Part shown: positions 8,878-13,502 of the stretch, piece by piece
Numbering within the stretch: position 1 is the stretch's first letter
Layout: every line of letters begins with the position of its first letter
From: Planctomycetota bacterium
GTDB taxonomy: Bacteria; Planctomycetota; UBA1135; UBA2386
DNA length: 16,598 bases
Direction of reading: 5' to 3'
Assembly: GCA_020425885.1 (NCBI GenBank)
Contig: JAGQRA010000370.1
Location: 1-16,598 of the forward strand
Program-made: the position numbers and the translations under genes
The notes under the pieces: generated by a model
Told to the model about the DNA's origin: nothing
The model's input: only the letters and a program-made list of their open reading frames with translations
The model's database searches: none

Positions 8878-8926
8878 CGGTTCAGGGCAATCCACTTTGC
8901 GGACCGTCCGCTGCAACCGGTTGAAT
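8878..8926 (-). repeat. Possible degenerate attC
   Basis: On the minus strand, ATTCAAC (an R''-type RYYYAAC core) is followed by CGGTTGCAG, which can pair with CTGAACCG 35 bases on, leaving one unpaired G on the R'' side as in real attC sites. No GTTRRRY core follows the second arm, so the site would be broken. It sits between the YciI-like gene and the Cys/His-motif gene. Confidence 0.25.
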
Positions 8927-8960
8927 GGGCTGCGTTCTCTGCGCCAATTCAATACCACCT

Positions 8961-9302
8961 TCAGGAACGCGGGTCGAACCCGAAGGCGCGCAGCTCCTGC
9001 TCGCACCGGCAGGCCTTCGCAAGGCGCGCGGCCCAGGCGACGGCCTCTTCGCGCGAGGGCAGTTCGAGCACGGTGAAACCGCCGTCAAGCGGCGGCGCCC
9101 ACGGGTAGCCTCCCGCGGCGACCGAGCCGTCGGCAGAGACGAGCACGGGCGGCACGTCTTCGTCGATGCCGCCGCCGAAGACGTAGACGCCAGCGGCCTT
9201 GGCCCTCTCGATCACGGCGTGCGCGTCGCGTCCGACGGCCTCCCGTTCGCCCTCGGGCACGACCATCGCCGCACCGGGAAAGGAGATCAGATACTTGGTC
9301 AT
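8961..9302 (-). CDS. YciI-like (YCII/DGPF-type) protein
   Basis: A 113-aa cytosolic protein of the YciI-like dimeric alpha/beta fold. The family is often annotated as YCII-related or, misleadingly, as transcription initiation protein; its reaction is not established. The start MTKYLISFPG, the central GVYVFGGGIDED (38-49) and the C-terminal DGGFTVLELPSREEAVAWAA (73-92) match the family pattern, a GGF strand followed by an EEAxxWA helix, and the length is typical. AGGA ten bases before the ATG supports the start. The upstream region overlaps an IS256-type transposase remnant on the opposite strand. YciI-like genes are frequent integron cassette contents, so this could be a cassette stranded by the insertion, but no intact attC is visible on either side. 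Confidence 0.75.
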   Translation of the reverse strand: MTKYLISFPGAAMVVPEGEREAVGRDAHAVIERAKAAGVYVFGGGIDEDVPPVLVSADGSVAAGGYPWAPPLDGGFTVLELPSREEAVAWAARLAKACRCEQELRAFGFDPRS

Positions 9303-9376
9303 GGTGCGCAGATCCTGGAGCTACCTGGCTGGCGTTCTACCGCCTGATCGCCTGCAGACTCGCCCCTCGCTGGGTC

Positions 9377-9490
9377 GAGCCTCAGAAGCTGCTGCAGTAT
9401 CGCGGACACTTCCCGAACGACGATGCCGCCGTGACCAAGTTCTTCTACCTGGCGCTGCGACGCCTCGAGCATGTCGATCTCTGCCGCAAC
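9377..9490 (+). pseudogene. IS256-family (Mutator-type) transposase C-terminal remnant
   Basis: Plus-strand translation gives EPQKLLQYRGHFPNDDAAVT followed by KFFYLALRRLEHVDLCRN. This matches the C-terminal end of IS256-type DDE transposases, whose consensus runs R-K-x-x-x-x-RGHFP-x-D-E-A-A-x-K-x-x-Y-L-x-x-R. Upstream the frame has only weak resemblance and quickly loses the family pattern; the catalytic DDE region is absent. No terminal inverted repeat could be identified. It is a decayed fragment lying between the last recognisable cassette (ending near 9619) and the YciI-like gene, so it probably marks an old insertion at the array's distal end. Confidence 0.65.
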
Positions 9491-9618
9491 GCCGCAACTG
9501 CGGCCAGGTGGTCGACGGCAGCTATGGGCAGTCTCGGGTCCACGGCGATAGTCGGGCCGGGGCCATCGGCACACGTTGCAGGGGATCGGAGCAAGACCAC
9601 ACGATCAGCTGCTGCGGC
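9491..9618. other. No recognisable feature
   Basis: This stretch lies between the transposase remnant and the 34-aa cassette gene. Open frames here are short and composition-driven, and no complete attC could be drawn. Confidence 0.4.
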
Positions 9619-9723
9619 TCAGGCATCGGGCCGTGACCGCTCCGAACTCTCGAGGACGCAGCGGCCGACAAGCCCGCCACTGAAGACGATGGCCCCGATC
9701 ATCAACCACTCGCCCAAACTCAT
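9619..9723 (-). CDS. Cassette 6: 34-residue single-span membrane miniprotein
   Basis: A short minus-strand frame starts 21 bases after the R' core of the attC at 9745-9866, where a cassette gene is expected. It encodes MSLGEWLMIGAIVFSGGLVG followed by RCVLESSERSRPDA. Residues 6-19 are hydrophobic with glycines, enough for a short membrane span, and the tail is polar with arginines, so it could be a membrane miniprotein. No Shine-Dalgarno is evident and no family is recognised. The next attC beyond it cannot be found; the sequence runs into the transposase remnant. It could be a chance frame, but the position and hydrophobic pattern favour a real gene. Confidence 0.45.
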   Translation of the reverse strand: MSLGEWLMIGAIVFSGGLVGRCVLESSERSRPDA

Positions 9724-9744
9724 GCTTCGGATGCTCGACGGTGT

Positions 9745-9866
9745 GCACAACGTGAAGGCCACTGAGCTGCGAGCGGTCGACTGGGTTACTCGCCCATGGT
9801 CTTCCTTTGCCTCTGGGTTTCCTCGCCCTCGGCGTTCCGCTCGGCAGCTGCTGGCGCTAGTTGGAC
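9745..9866 (-). repeat. attC site of cassette 5 (long-loop type)
   Basis: Ends are GTCCAAC and GTTGTGC on the minus strand (R'' and R'). Inner arms AGCTGCCGAGCGG and CCGCTCGCAGCT pair perfectly except for one extra C on the R'' side, the asymmetry expected of an attC and diagnostic of minus orientation. The loop between the arms is about 70 bases, so this site is larger (122 bp) and unrelated in loop sequence to the others. The R' core deviates at one position from GTTRRRY. Confidence 0.7.
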
Positions 9867-9868
9867 AG

Positions 9869-10105
9869 CTACTCTACACCGGCTTGGTGCCTGATGCGCG
9901 AGCGCGCCTGCTTGAGCAACTCGCGGTAGTCCGTCTTGAGCGGCTCGACAAGCGCCCTTTGAAGCAACCCATGGACCCGGCTGAGGACGAACTCCTCGGA
10001 CGCATCATCGATCGACAGCTTGTCGTCATCCTCAAGCCGCGACAGGAACTCGAACAGGACGAGTGCCGAGTCCGCATCCAGTCGAATCTCGTGATGACTG
10101 TCCAT
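9869..10105 (-). CDS. Cassette 5: 78-aa hypothetical protein
   Basis: A small acidic-then-basic cytosolic protein, beginning MDSHHEIRLDADSALVLFEF and ending RSRIRHQAGVE. It looks mostly helical, with no membrane segment or catalytic motif; similar short proteins with a DADSALVLFEFLSR-type start occur as hypothetical proteins, function unknown. The ATG lies about 14 bases after the R' core of the attC at 10119-10186, and the stop is three bases before the next attC (9866), so the gene fills its cassette exactly. That tight fit supports it strongly. No good Shine-Dalgarno is visible, so translation may depend on the upstream context. Confidence 0.7.
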   Translation of the reverse strand: MDSHHEIRLDADSALVLFEFLSRLEDDDKLSIDDASEEFVLSRVHGLLQRALVEPLKTDYRELLKQARSRIRHQAGVE

Positions 10106-10118
10106 GCCAGCTGAGCCT

Positions 10119-10186
10119 GTCCAACGGATTTGCGACTGAGCTGCGAGCGCCTCTGGGCGCTCGTCGGATCCTGCGTCGTGTTGGGC
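10119..10186 (-). repeat. attC site of cassette 4
   Basis: Minus strand R'' is GCCCAAC and R' is GTTGGAC. The 68-bp site contains the same central stem as the sites at 11732 and 12508 (arm CGAGCGCC, loop CAGA, arm GGCGCTCG), with an unpaired A on the R'' side. It follows the stop of the cassette 4 gene by eight bases. Confidence 0.88.
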
Positions 10187-10194
10187 CGCCTCAT

Positions 10195-10645
10195 TCAGTA
10201 TCCGACCGTGCAGCGAAGGCCATCGGAAACATCCACTATCTGCAGCGAGCACGGAAAGCAGGTGTAGCCAAGCGCAACACCCTGCGCGAAGAACTGAAAC
10301 CCGACAAACGAAGGCGAACTTGGAATGGCGATCGAGACGCTTCCAGGCACCGTCATGTCATGGCTGTTGAGCATGATGCAACTGGGAAACCCAGGAAGTG
10401 TGACCGTAGTGCTAGTCTGACTGAAACCGAGCAGGATGAACGTCTGCCAGGACATGTTGCCCGTGCCGCCGTTTCCGCCCCAGAAGAGCGAGAAGCTCGT
10501 GCCGACTTGCGGAAGGCCCTGTGTGCTGATTGATGGCGAAAGTGAATTGGGGGGGGCAAGACGAGCCGTAGAAGGAGACGCTGGCCATGGTCTGACCGGG
10601 CAGGGCCATGGCGAACACGATCAAGACCAAGAGTGCGCGGGCCAT
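10195..10645 (-). pseudogene. Cassette 4: exported cap-domain protein, frameshifted in a C8 run
   Basis: Signal peptide MARALLVLIVFAMALPGQTM is followed by SVSFYGSSCPP, then the reading frame breaks. Removing one C from the run at 10549-10556 (eight C on this strand) joins it in frame to NSLSPSISTQGLPQVGTSFS and onward to SDGLRCTVGY, giving exactly 149 aa. The restored protein has the same plan as the C-terminal cap (residues ~532-653) of the WDG-repeat protein at 5079: an FYGSSC start, GLPQVG, a central C-x-x-L region, PSFVGFQFFAQGVAL, and a GL...G end. An excellent AGGAGGT lies 6 bases before the ATG. It is a secreted, stand-alone version of a domain otherwise fused to propellers. The frameshift could be a real mutation, slippage or phase variation, or a sequencing error. 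Confidence 0.75.
10549..10556 (-). repeat. Homopolymer of eight C where the cassette 4 frame breaks
   Basis: The minus strand reads TTG, then eight C, then AATTC. Seven C would restore one continuous 149-aa frame; the total length (451 bases) minus one is divisible by three. Confidence 0.85.
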
Positions 10646-10651
10646 ACGGTA

Positions 10652-10658
10652 ACCTCCT
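10652..10658 (-). promoter_or_regulatory. Consensus Shine-Dalgarno of cassette 4
   Basis: AGGAGGT lies six bases before the ATG at 10645. It is one of only two consensus ribosome binding sites I see in the array. Confidence 0.85.
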
Positions 10659-10780
10659 GAAGATTCTGTTGCCGTCTAGAGAGATGCGGTGCCAGGCCAA
10701 CCTGCAGCGTTAGCGGGGTGGCCGAGCTGTGCCCCCCCTCCAAGACTATCGCGGGCCCGGAGCACGGGAAGCCCCGGTCG
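10659..10780 (-). other. Long 5' leader of cassette 4
   Basis: The cassette 4 gene starts about 140 bases after its recombination point, unlike the other cassettes, where the gene starts within about 30 bases. This leader holds no open frame that I can support. It may carry the cassette's own promoter; TTGGCC with a later TCTAGA is a weak candidate only. Confidence 0.35.
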
Positions 10781-10843
10781 GCCCAACGTGCTGGCGATCA
10801 GCGGCGCCGCAAAGCGGCGTCCGTCTGCATCGCCTTGTTAGAT
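10781..10843 (-). repeat. attC site of cassette 3
   Basis: A textbook 63-bp attC: R'' is ATCTAAC and R' is GTTGGGC on the minus strand. The R''-side arm GGCGATGCAGACGG pairs with CCGCTGATCGCC, leaving two unpaired bases (G and A) on the R'' side, the usual extrahelical pair. A GC hairpin caps the stem. The last codons and stop of the channel gene lie inside it. Confidence 0.92.
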
Positions 10844-11733
10844 GCCAAGCCCCGCATTCGTTTCGCGACGTCAAGTGGGCAGTCCGCATGGTACCGGCAC
10901 GCACGGCATTCTTCTTCCTCGGTAGGCTGCATCTTCGAGAAACTGTAGACGCCACACTTGATTTCCTGCTGGTCCAGCCAGTACTGCTTTCGAGCGTAGA
11001 CGGGGTTGCCTCCGTTAAGTGATAGTCCAGATACGGAGAGGATTAGCGCATCTTTCTCCCGCAGTTGGATGGGTCCGATGATGTTGTCGACTGCTTTCAG
11101 AGTTGCCATCTGTTCCGCATGCCCATCATCGGACACCGTTCTGAGCGAAGTGAGCAGTCCGGCAGGAGTGTACGTGTCTCGAAACAGGTCCAGCTTGAGG
11201 CCGAACCCCCTCCGAAGAATCACTGGATCCTCCTCCACCTGCTGCACCCGCCCCAAAGACACGTTGACGTTGACCTGCACGAGGTCATCAGCGTCGTCAT
11301 TGCGAAAGCAAAACAAAAAGTCATTGCGTTGCGGGTCATATCCGCATGCGTCGGGAAACGCGATTCGTGCCCTTCTCGTCGTCAATCTGAAAACTACAAT
11401 CCCGATAATCACTGAATCCAGCAGGAGTCCCACCAGCGTCTGACCTGCCGCGACGTAACGCTTCAATCCCGTGGGACGGTAGTCGCCATAGCCGAGCGTG
11501 CTTTGCGTGGTAAGGGAGAAGTGGAGGCAGTCATCGAATTGAATCGCGGAATCAGAATCGCTCTCGATCAGCCCCGAGGGGAGATAGGTGTAGACCAGCG
11601 CGAAGGTGAACGCGATCGCCGAGTAGGAGGCAAGAAGGACACCGAGCAAGACGCCTGGCCGAACAACGAGCGCTCGATGGGTGAGTCGACTGAGCAGTGC
11701 GGTACGCATCGCCACTCTGGCTACCTCGTGCAT
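10798..11733 (-). CDS. Cassette 3: KirBac-like two-helix potassium channel
   Basis: A 311-aa membrane protein predicted to conduct potassium. It shows TM1 (about 28-50, PGVLLGVLLASYSAIAFTFA), a pore helix with the selectivity filter TTQSTLGYGD (75-84), TM2 (about 93-115) and a long soluble C-terminal domain starting RLTTRRARIAFPDA, as in prokaryotic inward rectifiers (KirBac). That domain's strand FLFCFRNDDADDLVQVNVNV and KLDLFRDTYTPAGL also fit Kir-type cytoplasmic domains. The C-terminus carries several cysteines, and its final ~15 residues (SNKAMQTDAALRRR) are encoded by the attC. The ATG at 11733 overlaps the R' core of the preceding attC; a second ATG at 11709 is an alternative. Filter and fold are clear; gating ligand unknown. 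Confidence 0.85.
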   Translation of the reverse strand: MHEVARVAMRTALLSRLTHRALVVRPGVLLGVLLASYSAIAFTFALVYTYLPSGLIESDSDSAIQFDDCLHFSLTTQSTLGYGDYRPTGLKRYVAAGQTLVGLLLDSVIIGIVVFRLTTRRARIAFPDACGYDPQRNDFLFCFRNDDADDLVQVNVNVSLGRVQQVEEDPVILRRGFGLKLDLFRDTYTPAGLLTSLRTVSDDGHAEQMATLKAVDNIIGPIQLREKDALILSVSGLSLNGGNPVYARKQYWLDQQEIKCGVYSFSKMQPTEEEECRACRYHADCPLDVAKRMRGLASNKAMQTDAALRRR

Positions 11734-11799
11734 CTAACGTCTCTGGCGCTGAGCCGCGAGCGCCTCTGGGCGCTCGTCGGCTCCTGCGTCGAGTTGGGG
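11732..11799 (-). repeat. attC site of cassette 2
   Basis: Minus strand R'' is CCCCAAC and R' is GTTAGAT. The 68-bp site has the arms GAGCCGACGAGCGCC and GGCGCTCGCGGCTC, with one unpaired A on the R'' side. Its central 40 bases are almost identical to those of the sites at 12508 and 10119. It begins eight bases after the cassette 2 stop. Confidence 0.92.
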
Positions 11800-11806
11800 C
11801 GCCAAG

Positions 11807-12499
11807 CTACACGATGCGAAGCACCTCCTCCGGGTGAAAGTAGAGGTGGATCGCATCGAATCCGTGCCGAGACCGGAGAACTTGAGAGGCATCCCACCGC
11901 ACCATCCCGGATCTGCGTGTGCCGTCGACGACGATGAGCAACTCGACGCGCGCCACAGCCGAGCGGTACGTGGGCAACCGAGCTGCCTTGTCCTGAATCA
12001 CGGGCAGCACGTCCGCGAGCCCAACCTGGCCACGCCAGCCCATGGAGTTGTCGATGCTGACCCATCGACGGTACTGCCCAGCTTCTGGCGGCAGCGCCAC
12101 CAAGTGTAGGGTTAGCCCATCCTCCTCAAGCGTGGTGCGGGCCCAAGGAACTGAAGGGCGAGCTGCCTTGAGCCGCGTAACCAAACCGTGCCGTTTGACC
12201 GCGGTCGGGTCGGAGAAGGATGCTTGAAGGTGCAGGGGCAGGCCGTCAGCTGCGTAATAGTCGACGGCCAGCTGACGAAGGCCCTTGGTCCGCCGTGACT
12301 CCACGCTCTTGGCAGGCGAGCCGGATTTGCCGACCGAAGCCTGGTCGCGGAACATCTGAACCACCTCCAGACCGAACTGCTCGCCGCCGCATGCGATGAG
12401 GAAGTCAGGCGACTCGCGCTCCTCGATGATCGAATACGACTCATTGAGGCGAGCGAAGAACGCCTCGACGTAGATTCGCTCACCGATCTTCGATGCCAT
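11807..12499 (-). CDS. Cassette 2: PD-(D/E)XK nuclease-like protein
   Basis: A 230-aa cytosolic protein beginning MASKIGERIYVEAFFARLNE. The stretch ESPDFLIACGGEQFGLEVVQ (29-48) has the spacing of a PD-(D/E)XK restriction-endonuclease-like core: PD at 31-32, then G-L-E-V-V-Q with Glu45 and Gln48 in place of the usual Lys. Genuine catalysis is therefore uncertain. The rest (TTLEEDGLTLHLVALPP, VARVELLIVVDGTR) is alpha/beta with no recognised motif. The ATG is about 15 bases after the attC R' core and lacks a Shine-Dalgarno; the frame is open upstream through attC to an ATG at 12628 that has a perfect one, giving an alternative 273-aa product. The stop lies just before the next attC. Confidence 0.7.
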   Translation of the reverse strand: MASKIGERIYVEAFFARLNESYSIIEERESPDFLIACGGEQFGLEVVQMFRDQASVGKSGSPAKSVESRRTKGLRQLAVDYYAADGLPLHLQASFSDPTAVKRHGLVTRLKAARPSVPWARTTLEEDGLTLHLVALPPEAGQYRRWVSIDNSMGWRGQVGLADVLPVIQDKAARLPTYRSAVARVELLIVVDGTRRSGMVRWDASQVLRSRHGFDAIHLYFHPEEVLRIV

Positions 12500-12628
12500 G
12501 GAGGTCGCCCCAACGTCTATCACGCTGAGCCGCGAGCGCCTCTCGGCGCTCGTCGGCTCCTGCGTGCAGTTGGGCAGCCTACCACAACCGCCGCAGATGG
12601 AACTCAGCCGGCCCCCTTCGTCGACCAT
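12500..12628 (-). CDS. Read-through leader ORF from cassette 1 across attC into cassette 2
   Basis: An ATG at 12628 has AGGAGG six bases upstream and opens 43 codons: about 20 from the end of cassette 1 (MVDEGGRLSSICGGCGRLPN), then attC-encoded residues, then VGATS. These are in frame with the cassette 2 ATG at 12499, with no stop between. Translation from here would either fuse 43 residues to the PD-(D/E)XK-like protein (273 aa in total) or bring ribosomes to its own start, which lacks a Shine-Dalgarno. The leader's ribosome binding site overlaps the stop of the cassette 1 gene, so it may be coupled to it. A known analogue is ORF11 in attI1 of class 1 integrons, which boosts translation of cassettes lacking a binding site. 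Actual translation is inferred. Confidence 0.55.
12508..12575 (-). repeat. attC site of cassette 1
   Basis: Minus strand R'' is GCCCAAC and R' is GTTGGGG. The 68-bp site shares the stem arms of the sites at 11732 and 10119, with an unpaired A on the R'' side. One of its frames (NCTQEPTSAERRSRLS) is open and connects an upstream start codon to the cassette 2 gene. Confidence 0.92.
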
Positions 12629-12634
12629 CAATCT

Positions 12635-12640
12635 CCTCCT
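12635..12640 (-). promoter_or_regulatory. Consensus Shine-Dalgarno at the end of cassette 1
   Basis: AGGAGG overlaps the last gene's stop codon (12640-12642) and lies six bases before the ATG at 12628. It has no other start to serve. Confidence 0.75.
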
Positions 12641-13236
12641 CACGTGGCAGCCCCGAATACCAGGGCATGAGCCAGTTCGGCATCTCCGGCAATCGAGGCA
12701 CATGCCGTCAGACGGCGCTCCAATTCGACCAGGTCGTTCATCGCATCCGCAAGGGCGGACGCCAGTGCTTCGGTCGGAACGACGATGTCGCCATCTACCT
12801 TCGGTTTGAACGGTCCCAAGGCATCGCAATCCAGGCATAAAATCCGGACGTTGGGGCCTTCGCGAAGTGCCTCTGGCGATGGATGCCCTGCAGGAGCGAT
12901 GGCTCCTGCATCGAATCCGGGCTCTAATACCGCAAGCCACGACGCTGCGTCGGAAAGGTCACCGCAGCACTGCGGGTAGAGGACTCGCTTGGAGTCGACC
13001 TCGAGGACGATTCCACCGAACAGCGGAACGGTCTCTTGGATCGGCTCGTTGCCCTCGATCAGGGGGGCAAAGTGCACAGCAAGAAGCACAGGCAACTCAT
13101 CTGCTGCGATGTCCCTGACATCGACGAACCCATGATCGAGCCTCGGCGCAGTCGCCAACTGATTCGGCCACTCGACAACGGCGATCGCCCGAACTTCACG
13201 GGCCACGGCACTGGCTCTGTGTGACTCCACGGTCAT
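12640..13236 (-). CDS. Cassette 1: 198-aa hypothetical protein
   Basis: Function unknown. A soluble protein starting MTVESHRASAVAREVRAIAV with a middle region LYPQCCGDLSDAASWLAVLE and a later GHPSPEALREGPNVRILCLD, followed by a helical C-terminus. The paired CC and LCLDCD could bind a metal; the pattern recalls small hypothetical proteins that occur as cassettes or near immunity genes, but I cannot name a family. The ATG at 13236 lies 27 bases after the attI core with only a weak purine run (GAGGGCGCAGG) upstream; the frame is open upstream through attI, so a longer start is possible. It is the intI-proximal cassette, and hence the one expected to be best expressed and most recently inserted. 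Confidence 0.7.
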   Translation of the reverse strand: MTVESHRASAVAREVRAIAVVEWPNQLATAPRLDHGFVDVRDIAADELPVLLAVHFAPLIEGNEPIQETVPLFGGIVLEVDSKRVLYPQCCGDLSDAASWLAVLEPGFDAGAIAPAGHPSPEALREGPNVRILCLDCDALGPFKPKVDGDIVVPTEALASALADAMNDLVELERRLTACASIAGDAELAHALVFGAAT

Positions 13237-13257
13237 CCTGCGCCCTCGATTCGGCCT

Positions 13258-13264
13258 GCCCAAC
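13258..13264 (-). other. Putative attI recombination core (start of cassette array)
   Basis: GTTGGGC on the minus strand matches GTTRRRY and is the last such core before intI; the first cassette starts here and no attC-like stem surrounds it, as expected for attI. It lies 238 bases beyond the intI stop codon, i.e. at the 3' side of the integrase gene. Confidence 0.6.
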
Positions 13265-13317
13265 TTGTCTTCGTCAGGGCTCGTCACCCCGTGTGACGCA
13301 GCTCTCGAGACCCGCGC

Positions 13318-13344
13318 ATCGTACCACACGTTCATCCGCGTCAA
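13318..13344 (-). promoter_or_regulatory. Candidate cassette promoter (Pc)
   Basis: TTGACG (13339-13344) and TACGAT (13318-13323) on the minus strand are separated by 15 bases and point into the array from the gap between intI and cassette 1. The spacer is shorter than the ideal 17, so this is a weak call supported by position. Confidence 0.35.
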
Positions 13345-13502
13345 GCCCTTACTGGAACACCGCTCGCATCGCCCCCGCCGCCCCCGGCGCATCGCTGACC
13401 ACAACCATTGATCCGGACCATTCCCCACCAGCACCGCCGAATAGCGTGACCCGTTCAATTCCGCCGTTATCACCGCCCCACTGACCCACCCCTCCCTCCA
13501 CC

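Larger units (their letters stand above)
13237..13502 (-). other. attI region between intI and the first cassette
   Basis: This 266-base non-coding region holds the attI core and the candidate Pc. The rest is G-rich on the minus strand with no terminator hairpin after intI, so intI transcripts could run into the array. Confidence 0.5.

Noticed and set aside
7332..8924. 530-aa plus-strand open frame opposite the hydrolase and Cys/His-motif genes
   Set aside because: The minus-strand genes show clear family motifs; this frame has none and crosses two intergenic regions.
9484..9583. Possible sixth attC after cassette 6 (CGCAAC ... CGTTGCAG)
   Set aside because: End cores do not match RYYYAAC/GTTRRRY and the arms pair poorly.
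9431..10114. 227-aa plus-strand frame starting in the transposase tail
   Set aside because: Only its first ~20 codons resemble a transposase; the rest runs antisense through an attC and two cassette genes.
9874..10194. 106-aa minus-strand frame starting at the cassette 4 stop and crossing attC
   Set aside because: Unlike the cassette 1/2 junction, it is out of frame with the cassette 5 gene and has no Shine-Dalgarno.
10694..10713. CTAAC...GTTGG motif pair in the cassette 4 leader
   Set aside because: Only about 17 bases across, far too short for an attC stem.
12629..12940. Further N-terminal extension of the cassette 2 frame beyond 12628
   Set aside because: It lies inside the cassette 1 gene in another frame and has no start signal as good as the one at 12628.
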